From Pseudomonadota bacterium (GTDB lineage Bacteria; Pseudomonadota; Alphaproteobacteria; Rhizobiales; Xanthobacteraceae): 20,833 nt of DNA. The notes below the pieces were generated by a model. It saw only the letters and a list, made by a program, of their open reading frames with translations. It was not told the DNA's origin and did not search any database. The DNA lies in NCBI GenBank assembly GCA_023434095.1, contig JAEYTJ010000214.1, positions 1 to 20,833 of the forward strand. The letters are read 5' to 3'. A program made the translations under genes and the position numbers. Shown piece after piece: positions 1-6,815 of the stretch (within the stretch, counting starts at the first letter, position 1; each line of letters begins with the position of its first letter).

Positions 1-403
1 TGGTGAGCTTCTTCGGGTTGCCCTTCTTCACCAGAAGCCCCTCGCCATAGGAGGAGTTCGGCTCGGTGAAGGCGACCTGCTTGCAGCGCTCGGGCGAGAT
101 GTTCTGCTCGGCGGCGACGAAGTCGAAACGCTTGGCCTTCAGGCCGGGGATCAGCGTGCCGAAGGGCGTCACCGTCCAGGTCACATCGGTGATGCCCATC
201 TTCTTGAGCACGGCGTTGGCGACGTCAGGGCCGATGCCGGCCGAGGTGCCGTCGTCCTTCATGTAGGAATAGGGCACCTCGTTGGCGGTAGCGGCGCGGA
301 TATAGCCCTGGTCCTTCACATCCTTCAGCGTGGTGGCGCCAGCGATGGAAAGGCCGCCGGCGAAGGCGAGGGCGGAAAGCCCGGCAATCTTGAGATACAA
401 CAT
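1..403 (-). CDS. ehuB: Ectoine/hydroxyectoine ABC transporter substrate-binding protein EhuB, N-terminal part
   Basis: Periplasmic binding protein of the EhuABCD-type importer that brings ectoine and 5-hydroxyectoine into the cell. The visible 134 codons begin MLYLKIAGLSALAFAGG, a short hydrophobic Sec signal peptide with no obvious lipobox cysteine. The mature protein then has the family-3 amino-acid binding fold pattern: TLKDVKDQGYIRAA near residues 26-39, FGTLIPGLKAKRFDFVAA near 86-103, and PERCKQVAFTEP followed by YGEGLLVKKGNPKKL. That last stretch is typical of EhuB as I remember the family. The start is set by AGGAG at 410-414, six bases before the ATG. It follows eutE by 80 bases in the same direction, so it is probably in the eut operon, with the permease and ATPase genes beyond the edge. 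The C-terminal half is outside the window. Another polar amino-acid binder is possible, but the eut context argues for EhuB. Confidence 0.85.
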   Translation of the reverse strand, partial: MLYLKIAGLSALAFAGGLSIAGATTLKDVKDQGYIRAATANEVPYSYMKDDGTSAGIGPDVANAVLKKMGITDVTWTVTPFGTLIPGLKAKRFDFVAAEQNISPERCKQVAFTEPNSSYGEGLLVKKGNPKKLT

Positions 404-483
404 GTTTTTCTCCTCTGGTCGGTATGGAGCGAAAGTCGGTGCGCCGTGATCCGGCGTGCTGGTGGGCCGTAGGACCGGGTCGA

Positions 484-1494
484 TCAGGCCTCCGTCACCA
501 CGGCGAGGACGGAGAGGCAGTCGCCGGCCTTGATGAGGCCGGGGACGTGGCGGGCGGCGAGCACGCCATCCATGGCGGCGCGGTACTCGGCGGGCGCCTC
601 CCCGGTGCGGCCGACGGGATAGACGTGGGCGATGAGATCGCCCTTGCGCACCGGGGCGCCGAGATCGACGGCGAAGGCGATCAGCCCGTCGTCCTGCGCG
701 AAGGCGAAGCAGTCGGAAGACGGCATGTCGAGCCAGCGGGTCGGGGCGATTTCCGGCACGCCCCGCGCGATGCCGGCATGCCGCAACAGGTTGGCGACGC
801 CGTGCCGGGCGATGGCGATGCTGGTGGCGCTGGCCGTGCCGGCCCCGCCCAGCTCGGTGGTGACGAACACCTTGCCCATGGCCTCGACTGTCGTGTCGAG
901 CATGCCGACCGCGTCGATCTCCAGCATCTTCATGGAATAGGGAGCGGAGAAGGCGGCAACGGCGGCGAAGCAGCGCTCTTCCTGCGCCTTGTCGGCCAGC
1001 TCGTGCGCGGCGGCGTAGGGCAGGAAGTCCAGCGTCTTGCCGCCGGAATGGAAGTCCAGCACCACATCGGCCAGCGGCACGAGATGGCGGGTGACGTAGT
1101 CGGCGATCTTCTCCGTCACCGTGCCGTCCGGCCGGCCGGGAAAGCTGCGGTTGAGATTGCCGCGGTCGATGGGCGAGGTGCGGGTGCCGGCGCGGAAGGC
1201 GGGGTAGTTGAGCGCCGGCACGATGATGACGCGGCCCTGCACCTCTTCCGGCTTCAAGGTCCGCGCCAGCTCGAACAGGGCGGCCGGGCCCTCATACTCG
1301 TCGCCATGATTGGCGCCGGTGAGCAGGGCGGTCGGCCCCTCCCCATTGGCAATGACGCAGACCGGGATCATCACCGAGCCCCAGGCGCTGTCGTCGCGGC
1401 TGTAGGGCAGGCGCAGATGGCCGTGCTGGACGCCCTTCGCGGCGAAATCCACCGTCGGCGCGACCGGGGAGGGGCGGGGCGTGAGCGACAGCAT
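484..1494 (-). CDS. eutE: N-alpha-acetyl-L-2,4-diaminobutyrate deacetylase EutE/DoeB
   Basis: Zinc-dependent cytoplasmic deacetylase that removes acetate from N-alpha-acetyl-diaminobutyrate, the product of ectoine ring opening, giving L-2,4-diaminobutyrate. It is known to work as a complex with the ectoine hydrolase EutD. The 336-residue protein belongs to the succinylglutamate desuccinylase/aspartoacylase family. The zinc site is visible as GANHGDEYEG (His63, Glu66) and VVLDFHSGGKT (His149), with NLNRSFPG near residues 113-120. The frame stays open 16 codons upstream into eutD. I chose the ATG at 1494 because an AAGGGG sequence lies 8 bases upstream, it falls just after the eutD stop (5-base gap), and the upstream residues do not look like the family. 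The length is normal for the family. Cotranscribed with eutD. Confidence 0.93.
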   Translation of the reverse strand: MLSLTPRPSPVAPTVDFAAKGVQHGHLRLPYSRDDSAWGSVMIPVCVIANGEGPTALLTGANHGDEYEGPAALFELARTLKPEEVQGRVIIVPALNYPAFRAGTRTSPIDRGNLNRSFPGRPDGTVTEKIADYVTRHLVPLADVVLDFHSGGKTLDFLPYAAAHELADKAQEERCFAAVAAFSAPYSMKMLEIDAVGMLDTTVEAMGKVFVTTELGGAGTASATSIAIARHGVANLLRHAGIARGVPEIAPTRWLDMPSSDCFAFAQDDGLIAFAVDLGAPVRKGDLIAHVYPVGRTGEAPAEYRAAMDGVLAARHVPGLIKAGDCLSVLAVVTEA

Positions 1495-1499
1495 GCCCG

Positions 1500-2678
1500 T
1501 CACCCCTTCACGAAGAGCTGGCGGGGCACGTTGGACAGGCATTCATGTCCGGTGGCCGTGATGGCGATGCTCTCGGTGATCTCCAGCCCCATGTCGTCCA
1601 GCCACAGGCCGGTCATGAAGTGGAAGGTCATGCCGGGCTTCAGTTCGGTGCGGTCGCCGGTGCGCAGGCTCATCGTGCGCTCGCCCCAATCCGGGGGATA
1701 GCTCAGCCCGATCGGGTAGCCGGTGCGGTTGTCCTTGATGATCCCGTACTTCTTCAGCACCGCGAAGAAGGCATTGGCGATGTCTTCGCAGGTATTGCCG
1801 GGCCTGGCGGCGGCGAGACCGGCCTCCATGCCTTCCAGCGTCGCCTTCTCGGCGTCGAGGAAGGCCTGCGTCGGCGTGCCGAGGACGACGGTGCGCGAGA
1901 GAGGGCAATGGTAGCGCCTGTAGGCACCGGCGATCTCGAAGAAGGTGCCTTCTCCCGAACGCATCGGCTTGTCGTCCCAGGTCAAATGCGGGGCGGAGGC
2001 GTCCGCGCCCGAGGGCAGCAGCGGCACGATGGCGGGATAGTCGCCGCCGAACTCGGCCGTGCCGCGAATGCCCGCATCGTAGATTTCGGCGACCAGATCG
2101 CATTTGCGCATGCCGGGCTCGACCACCTCGACGATGCGCTTGTGCATCAGCTCGACGATGCGGCCGGCCTTGCGCATGTAGTCGAGCTCGGTCGGGCTCT
2201 TGACCGCCCGCTGCCAGTTCACCAGCCCGCCGGCATCGGCGAAGCGGGCATTGGGCAGGTGCTTCTGCAGCGAAGCGAAGGCGGCGGCGGAGAAGTAGTA
2301 ATTGTCCATCTCGACGGCGATGGAACCCTTGTCCCAGCCGCGCTCGGCGATGATCTGCGAGAGCAGGTCCATCGGGTGGCGCTCGGCCGACTGCACGTAA
2401 TGGTCGGGGTAGCCGATGATGTTGTCATGGGCGAGATAGGCGGTGCGCTTGGCGCCGTTGGCGTCCTGCTTGCGCCCGTACCAGATCGGCTCGCCCATCG
2501 GCGGTACCAGCACGCACTGGTGGACATAGAAGGACCAGCCGTCATAGCCGGTGAGCCAGTGCATGTTGGAGGGGTCGGTGACGACCAGAAGGTCGATGCC
2601 GGCCTTGTCCATCGCCGCGCGGGTCTTGGCGAGGCGCTCGGCATATTCCTCGCGGGAGAAGTTGAGGGTGACGGTCAC
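1500..2678 (-). CDS. eutD: Ectoine hydrolase EutD/DoeA
   Basis: Opens the ectoine ring, mainly giving N-alpha-acetyl-L-2,4-diaminobutyrate, which EutE then deacetylates. The 392-residue protein has the creatinase/aminopeptidase P-like (M24) pita-bread fold. The N-terminal domain includes LLVVTDPSNMHWLTGYDGW at about 30-48, and the C-terminal half has GEGTFFEIAGAYRRYHCPLSR and DDMGLEITESI. As in creatinase-like enzymes, the usual M24 metal-ligand set is not evident. Glu248 in FFEIAG is the probable equivalent of the glutamate reported to form a covalent ectoine adduct in Ruegeria EutD; this assignment is from memory. The start is GTG: GTGA overlaps the eutC stop, and the homologous N-terminus MTVTLNFSREEYAERL begins there. 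An open frame continues far upstream through eutC but reads as arginine- and proline-rich shadow sequence. Confidence 0.94.
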   Translation of the reverse strand: MTVTLNFSREEYAERLAKTRAAMDKAGIDLLVVTDPSNMHWLTGYDGWSFYVHQCVLVPPMGEPIWYGRKQDANGAKRTAYLAHDNIIGYPDHYVQSAERHPMDLLSQIIAERGWDKGSIAVEMDNYYFSAAAFASLQKHLPNARFADAGGLVNWQRAVKSPTELDYMRKAGRIVELMHKRIVEVVEPGMRKCDLVAEIYDAGIRGTAEFGGDYPAIVPLLPSGADASAPHLTWDDKPMRSGEGTFFEIAGAYRRYHCPLSRTVVLGTPTQAFLDAEKATLEGMEAGLAAARPGNTCEDIANAFFAVLKKYGIIKDNRTGYPIGLSYPPDWGERTMSLRTGDRTELKPGMTFHFMTGLWLDDMGLEITESIAITATGHECLSNVPRQLFVKG

Positions 2679-3688
2679 GCGATGTCTCCGGCTGCGGCCT
2701 TGGTGTCGATGGGGCGCCCCGCGCGGGCGTCGCGCGCTCGGGCAAGGGCGAGATTGGCGATGGCGGTGTCCTGCACGCCGGTGCCGGTGAGGTCGGCCAG
2801 CGTGATGTCCTCCGCGCGGCGGCGGCCCGGTGCGGCGCCTGCGATGACCTCGCCCAGCTCGGCGAAGGGGGCCTCGGCGGCGACGAGGCCGGCGGCGATG
2901 GCATGGTGGAGTTCGCCGAGGCGGCGCGTCTGGCTCAATCGGTCCGCGATGTAGATGACGCGGGCGAAGGCCTCCGGGTCGATCTCGTTCTTGTGCTCGC
3001 TGTCCGCGCCCATGGCGGTGACGTGCTGGCCGGGCTCCAGCCACGCCGCCTTCAGGATCGGGCGCTCGGCGGGCGTGGTGGTGACGACGATGTCGGCGCC
3101 GCGCACGGCCTGCTCGGGGCTGGCCATGGCGACGACGGGGAAGCCGAGATGGGTCGAGAGATCGCCCGCTGTCGCGGCGGCCTTGGCCGGGTCGCGGGCC
3201 CAGATGCGCGCCTCGCGGATGGGGCGCACCAGCGTCAGCGCTTCCAGTTGCAGCCGCGCCTGCATGCCGGCGCCGAGGATCGCGGCAACGGCGGAGTCGG
3301 GGCGCGACAGGTGCCGGGCGGCGACCGCGCCAGCGGCGGCGGTGCGGACATCGGTGAGATAGCCATTGTCGAGCAACAGCGCGTCGACGAGGCCGGTGCG
3401 GGTGCTCAGCAAGATCATCAGGCCGTTGAGGCTCGGCAGGCCCAGCAGAGGGTTGTCGAAGAAGCCGGGGCTGACCTTGATGGCGAAACCGTCGAGGCCG
3501 GGGACATAGGCGGTTTTCACGTCCACCTCGCCGCGATGCTCGGGGATGTCGAGCCGGAGGATCGGCGGCATCGCGACCGGCCGGTTCGCCAGCGCGGCGA
3601 AGGCGGACTCGATACTGTCGACGGCGCTGGTGTCGAGCCGGACGATCGGGCGCAGATCGGTCTCGGTGAGGACGAGCATGCGGCTCAT
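2675..3688 (-). CDS. eutC: Ectoine utilisation protein EutC, ornithine cyclodeaminase/mu-crystallin family
   Basis: NAD(P)-binding protein of the ornithine cyclodeaminase family. Within ectoine loci EutC is assigned, with EutA and EutB, to converting 5-hydroxyectoine to ectoine; this comes from gene context in the literature and the exact chemistry is less certain. The 337 residues show KVSPGF (Lys71) and TDVRTAAAGAVAARHL (Arg115), equivalents of the substrate-binding Lys and Arg of ornithine cyclodeaminase. The Rossmann glycine motif is AAILGAGMQARLQLEAL (136-151), and IVVTTTPAERPIL is further on. The ATG at 3688 overlaps the eutB stop as ATGA, implying translational coupling. A second in-frame ATG lies three codons downstream. 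The 3' end overlaps eutD by GTGA. By sequence alone it could be an alanine or ornithine dehydrogenase homologue; the neighbours decide the name. Confidence 0.92.
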   Translation of the reverse strand: MSRMLVLTETDLRPIVRLDTSAVDSIESAFAALANRPVAMPPILRLDIPEHRGEVDVKTAYVPGLDGFAIKVSPGFFDNPLLGLPSLNGLMILLSTRTGLVDALLLDNGYLTDVRTAAAGAVAARHLSRPDSAVAAILGAGMQARLQLEALTLVRPIREARIWARDPAKAAATAGDLSTHLGFPVVAMASPEQAVRGADIVVTTTPAERPILKAAWLEPGQHVTAMGADSEHKNEIDPEAFARVIYIADRLSQTRRLGELHHAIAAGLVAAEAPFAELGEVIAGAAPGRRRAEDITLADLTGTGVQDTAIANLALARARDARAGRPIDTKAAAGDIA

Positions 3689-4701
3689 GCGGGCGCTCCG
3701 TTGACGAGGCGGCGGTGCAGGGCGGGGTCGATGTTGCCGCCGGAGAGGATGAGGGCGGTGGGGCCTTCCCGGTGGACCTTGCCGGCGAGCAGGGCGGCAA
3801 TGCCGACCGCGCCCGCGCCCTCGACCGTCTCGCCTTCGGTTCGCGCGGCATGGCGGATACCGGCGGCGATCTCGTCCTCGGTGAGCAGGATCACCTCATC
3901 CAGCAAGGCGCGGCAGAGCGGGAAGCTGTAGCGGTTGGCGAGCCCGATGCCGCCGCCCAGCGAATCCGCCAGAGTCTCCTCCTCCACCACATCGACGGGA
4001 TGGCCGGCCTTCAGCGAGGCGGCCATGGCGGCGCCCTTCTCCATGGAGATGCCGACGATCCGGGCCTGCGGGCGCAGCGTCTTGACCGCCAGCGCAATGC
4101 CGGCGGCGAGGCCACCGCCCGAGAGCGGCACCAGAACGGTCGTGAGGTCGGGAAGGTCGGCGACGAGTTCGAGGCCGATCGTGCCCTGTCCCGCGATCAC
4201 CTCGGGATGGTCGAAGGGCGGGAGGGCGGCGAGGCCGCGTTCGCTCACAAGGCGCTCCACCTCGGCCTGCGCATCGTCCTGCGAGCGGCCGACGATCCGC
4301 ACCTCGGCACCGAGCGCGCGGACCGCGTCGACCTTGTTGGCCGGCACCAGCGCCGACATGCACACGACCGCCGGCACGCCGGCCTCGCGGGCGGCATAGG
4401 CGACGGCGCGCCCGTGATTGCCGGTGGAGGCCGTCACCAGCCCGCGCCGGCGCGCCGCCTCGTCGAGCGCCAGCAGCGCGTTCATCGCCCCGCGCAGCTT
4501 GAAGGCGCCGACCGGCTGGCGGGTCTCGAGCTTGAGATGGACCGGATGTCCGCAGAGCCGCGTCAGCGACGGCGAGGCGACCAGCGGCGTGCGCGCCACC
4601 CGGCCGGAGATGCGCCCGGCCGCCGCTTCGACCGCCGCGAACGCAACCGGCAGGCCGGGCGCGGCGGAACCAACGGGAGCATGTGCGGTGGACGGTGACA
4701 T
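3685..4701 (-). CDS. eutB: Hydroxyectoine utilisation dehydratase EutB, threonine dehydratase-like PLP enzyme
   Basis: Fold-type II PLP enzyme of the serine/threonine dehydratase family. In ectoine clusters it is assigned to dehydration of a hydroxyectoine-derived intermediate. In the 338-residue product the PLP lysine is Lys68 in GAFKLRGAMNAL. The phosphate-binding loop is PLSGGGLAAGIAL, ASTGNHGRAVAYAA is the conserved substrate loop, and SGGNIDPAL near the C-terminus contacts the PLP ring. There is no C-terminal ACT regulatory domain, so it is a catabolic-type dehydratase. The start at 4701 gives the usual family N-terminus and has AGAGGGA about 11 bases upstream. An ATG at 4740 and a TTG at 4743 in the same frame would add 13-14 residues and would run through the hairpin at 4714-4737. 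It is the first eut gene after enuR, 116 bases away; eutA, normally next to it, is absent here. Confidence 0.9.
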   Translation of the reverse strand: MSPSTAHAPVGSAAPGLPVAFAAVEAAAGRISGRVARTPLVASPSLTRLCGHPVHLKLETRQPVGAFKLRGAMNALLALDEAARRRGLVTASTGNHGRAVAYAAREAGVPAVVCMSALVPANKVDAVRALGAEVRIVGRSQDDAQAEVERLVSERGLAALPPFDHPEVIAGQGTIGLELVADLPDLTTVLVPLSGGGLAAGIALAVKTLRPQARIVGISMEKGAAMAASLKAGHPVDVVEEETLADSLGGGIGLANRYSFPLCRALLDEVILLTEDEIAAGIRHAARTEGETVEGAGAVGIAALLAGKVHREGPTALILSGGNIDPALHRRLVNGAPA

Positions 4702-4713
4702 GAGCTGAAGTTC

Positions 4714-4737
4714 CCTCTCACTTGTGATGGTGAGAGG
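4714..4737 (-). promoter_or_regulatory. Inverted repeat covering the eutB ribosome binding site
   Basis: CCTCTCAC and GTGAGAGG form perfect 8-bp arms around an 8-base spacer, immediately before eutB. On the minus strand the 3' arm contains GAGAGG, the likely eutB Shine-Dalgarno sequence. In the RNA the hairpin would therefore mask that site; as DNA it could be an operator. Seen directly; function is inference. If eutB starts at 4740 instead, this stretch is coding. Confidence 0.5.
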
Positions 4738-4745
4738 CATCAAAA

Positions 4746-4773
4746 ATCATGTCAATTATTATATTGTAATGAT
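4746..4773. promoter_or_regulatory. AT-rich 28-bp imperfect palindrome, candidate EnuR/AsnC operator and eut promoter
   Basis: This is a sharply AT-rich stretch in an otherwise GC-rich window, lying in the enuR-eutB gap. ATCAT at 4746-4750 pairs with ATGAT at 4769-4773, and CAAT at 4753-4756 pairs with ATTG at 4763-4766. Both pairs share one centre, so 9 of 14 positions are symmetric. Within it the minus strand has TATAAT (4763-4758) and a TTGACA (4755-4750) pointing at eutB, though neither has a clear partner at 16-18 bases. A role as promoter and operator of eutBCDE is inferred from position and composition. Confidence 0.45.
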
Positions 4774-4817
4774 CCAATGACGTGCGTCGGGAAGTCCTCT
4801 GCACGCGGCCACGCGGG

Positions 4818-6272
4818 TCAGCCGATGGCGCCGATGTCGAAGACCGGGGGAAGCTGCTCGAAGGTCTGCCGCACCGTGGTCAGCGCCTGCGTCAGCGTGG
4901 CGGGGGAGAAGTGGCCGCCGAGGCAGATGCGGATGCCCCCGCCATGGTTGCTGCCGGCGATGAACGGATCGGACGGCGTCACCGCCACCCGTCGCTCCGC
5001 CAGCGAGCGCACCAGCCCGTCTTCCGTCCAGTGCGGCGGGACGTTCAGCCAGGCGCAGAGCGAGAGGGGATGGGTGGAGGCGACATGGGGACCGAGCACC
5101 CGCGCCACCAGCGCCTGCCGCGCCTGTGCCTCCTCGCGCTGCACCGCTAGCAGCCGCTGCGCGGTGCCGTCCTCGATCCAGCGCGCGGCGATCTCGGCGA
5201 GCAAATAGGCTCCGCTCCAGCTGGTGACGCGCAAGATCGACGCCGCCCGGATGGAATAATGCGGCGGCACGACGAGATAGCCCACCCTCAGCCCGGCCAG
5301 CACGGTCTTGGTGAAGCTGGTGACGAAGAAGCCGAGGTCGGGCACCATCTGGCTGATCGACGGCAGGGGCGTGTCGATCAGCGGCTTGTAGACCTCGTCC
5401 TCGATAACGAAAACGCCGTGGCGGCGGGCGATTGCGGCGATGGCCTCGCGGCGCGCGGGGCCGGCGACATGGCTGGTCGGGTTGTTGAGCGTCGGGATGA
5501 GCACCAGGGCGCGGGGGCTGCCGGCAAGGCACGCGGCCTCGAATGCCTCGGGCAGCACGCCCTCTTCGTCGGTCGCAAGCCCCTTCAGGCTGAAGCCCAG
5601 CACATTGGCGAGGCCGATGACGCCATGGTCGGTGAGGTTTTCGGTCAGCACCACGTCGCCGGCGCGCACGACGCAGCTCAGCGCCAGGAAGAGGCCGTGG
5701 GCAGCGCCGTTGGTGATGAGGATGCGCTCGATGCCGGCCTCGATGCCCAGCGGTGCCAGCCACGCCCGCGCCGCCTCGCGGTGCGGATCGAGGCCGGCGA
5801 TGGGCCGGCAGCTGCTCAGGAAGGCGTCGTTATCGGCGCTCGCCAGCGCAGCCAGGACGGCGCGCGAGGCTTCCTCATGCGCCTTCGTGTAGACGCCGCG
5901 GACGATGGAAAGGTCCACCGTCTCGTCGGGATTGCGGTCGAGCATGAGCCGGCCGGCGCGTTCGGTGACACGCGCCTTGACGAAGGTGCCGCGGCCGATC
6001 TCGCCGGAGAGGTAGCCGAGCCGCTCCGCCTCCCGGTAGCTGAGGCTCACCGTCTGCACCGACAGGCCGAGCTCGCGTGCGAGGTCGCGATGCGTCGGCA
6101 TCCGGTCCATCGGCTTCAGCACGCCGGAATCGATGTCGGCGATGATGCGCTCGGTCAGGGCCGCGTGCTTGGTCTGGCCCTTGGTCTTGGTCAGCTCCGG
6201 CCGCCAGTCCACGCTCTTGCCCATCGCCGCGCCGGCGGGTGCCGCGGCTGGAGGGTGGACTTGACGAAGCAT
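4818..6272 (-). CDS. enuR: MocR/GabR-type ectoine utilisation regulator EnuR
   Basis: Transcription factor of the MocR subfamily of GntR: a winged helix fused to an aminotransferase-like PLP domain. EnuR represses ectoine catabolic genes and is relieved by ectoine breakdown products (N-alpha-acetyl-diaminobutyrate and diaminobutyrate) reacting at the PLP site; this is known for Ruegeria pomeroyi. Here the wHTH spans about residues 35-100 (PTHRDLARELGLSVQTVSLS, then GEIGRGTFV). The aminotransferase domain fills the rest, with NNPTSHVAG, VIEDEVYKPL and the PLP lysine in VTSFTKTVLAGLRVGY (Lys322, or Lys306 from the downstream start). The downstream ATG at 6224 (MGKSVDWRPEL) gives a length closer to known EnuR, but neither start has a good ribosome site. 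It lies upstream of eutB on the same strand and diverges from the AsnC gene across 39 bases. The eut context separates it from other MocR proteins. Confidence 0.9.
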   Translation of the reverse strand: MLRQVHPPAAAPAGAAMGKSVDWRPELTKTKGQTKHAALTERIIADIDSGVLKPMDRMPTHRDLARELGLSVQTVSLSYREAERLGYLSGEIGRGTFVKARVTERAGRLMLDRNPDETVDLSIVRGVYTKAHEEASRAVLAALASADNDAFLSSCRPIAGLDPHREAARAWLAPLGIEAGIERILITNGAAHGLFLALSCVVRAGDVVLTENLTDHGVIGLANVLGFSLKGLATDEEGVLPEAFEAACLAGSPRALVLIPTLNNPTSHVAGPARREAIAAIARRHGVFVIEDEVYKPLIDTPLPSISQMVPDLGFFVTSFTKTVLAGLRVGYLVVPPHYSIRAASILRVTSWSGAYLLAEIAARWIEDGTAQRLLAVQREEAQARQALVARVLGPHVASTHPLSLCAWLNVPPHWTEDGLVRSLAERRVAVTPSDPFIAGSNHGGGIRICLGGHFSPATLTQALTTVRQTFEQLPPVFDIGAIG

Positions 6273-6311
6273 CGAATTGTCTCGTTCTTAAGGGAAGCTG
6301 TTCATGACATT
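6273..6311. promoter_or_regulatory. Compact divergent intergenic region between enuR and the AsnC gene
   Basis: Only 39 bases separate the two start codons (87 if enuR starts at 6224), so the two promoters must overlap each other or the coding ends. AGGGAAG at 6291-6297 may serve the AsnC gene. TGACATTAT at 6305-6313 resembles TGACATGAT on the minus strand of the eutB-side palindrome (8 of 9 bases), which may hint at a shared regulator. I could not define clear -35/-10 boxes. Confidence 0.35.
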
Positions 6312-6788
6312 ATGCACGCCCGGTCGCGAAAGATGAAGCTCGATGCCACCGATCACCGAATTCTCGCGGCGCTGCGCCGCGACGGGCGCATCACCAAGCT
6401 GAAGCTGGCGGAGGAGGTGCACCTCTCTCCGGCCGCCTGCTGGGAGCGGCTGCGCCGGCTGGAGACCGGCGGCGTCATCAGGGGGTACACGGCCATCATC
6501 GACCTCGGGGCCGACGAGCCGCGCACCACGGTCATCGTCGAGATCAGCCTGCAGGGCCATCAGCAGGCGGACTTCCGCCGGTTCGAGGAAGCAGTGGCCC
6601 GCGAGCCCGCCATCGTCGCCTGCGACGCCACGGGCGGCGGCATCGACTACATCCTGCGGGTGACGGTCCCCGACATCGACAGCTATCAGCGCCTGATCGA
6701 CCGCCTGCTGGAGCAGGAGGTCGGGATCGCGCGCTATTTCAGCTATGTGGTGACCAAGAGCGTGCCGCTGGAAAGAAGCGGCGCCTGA
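6312..6788 (+). CDS. AsnC/Lrp-family regulator of the ectoine locus (DoeX-type)
   Basis: Small feast/famine regulator, 158 residues from this ATG or 151 from the ATG at 6333, where the conserved MKLDATDHRILAALRRDGR begins. The N-terminal HTH is RITKLKLAEEVHLSPAACWERLRRLE (in two parts, 26-39 and 40-51), followed by the hinge GVIRGYTAIID. The RAM ligand-binding domain covers about 70-150, with VACDATGGGIDYILRV as the conserved glycine-rich turn. AsnC-type regulators are regular companions of enuR and doeA in ectoine clusters; Halomonas DoeX is the named example. Neither start has a strong ribosome site: AGGGA is about 16 bases before 6312. The gene is divergent from enuR and its 3' end converges with the aconitase gene 20 bases away. 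An open frame extends upstream to 5259 but is antisense shadow of enuR. Lrp of another regulon cannot be excluded. Confidence 0.88.
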   Translation: MHARSRKMKLDATDHRILAALRRDGRITKLKLAEEVHLSPAACWERLRRLETGGVIRGYTAIIDLGADEPRTTVIVEISLQGHQQADFRRFEEAVAREPAIVACDATGGGIDYILRVTVPDIDSYQRLIDRLLEQEVGIARYFSYVVTKSVPLERSGA

Positions 6789-6815
6789 TAGTGGCGCCCG
6801 GCGCGTCGTCAGGCG
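6782..6815. terminator. Possible bidirectional terminator between the AsnC and aconitase genes
   Basis: CGCCTGA (6782-6788) and TCAGGCG (6809-6815) are perfect 7-bp inverted arms spanning the two convergent stop codons. There is no T-run on either side. The symmetry also partly follows from both genes ending in an Ala codon plus TGA, so the evidence is weak. Confidence 0.25.

Noticed and set aside
404..483. Possible promoter or terminator between eutE and ehuB
   Set aside because: Apart from the ehuB ribosome binding site at 410-414, no convincing promoter boxes or stem with a T-tract were seen in these 80 bases.
1500..2678. Reading EutD as creatinase and joining it with the creatininase at 18895-19674 into a creatinine pathway
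   Set aside because: EutD shares the creatinase fold, but its immediate neighbours enuR, eutB, eutC, eutE and ehuB and its sequence mark it as ectoine hydrolase; the two loci are 16 kb apart.
1545..2954. Long plus-strand open frame (469 codons) opposite eutD and eutC
   Set aside because: It is antisense to well-recognised genes, its translation is rich in Gly, Ala, Arg, Val and His with no domain, and such frames are expected opposite high-GC coding sequence.
2679..3851. N-terminal extension of EutD to a 783-residue fusion, and a similar extension of the citrate synthase-like protein up to 11546
   Set aside because: Both extensions read as Arg/Pro/Ala-rich out-of-frame translation of the preceding genes. 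Internal starts at 2678 and 10310 fit the families.
5259..6311. Upstream extension of the AsnC frame, giving a 509-codon open frame
   Set aside because: The extension is antisense to enuR, and recognisable AsnC sequence begins only near 6333.
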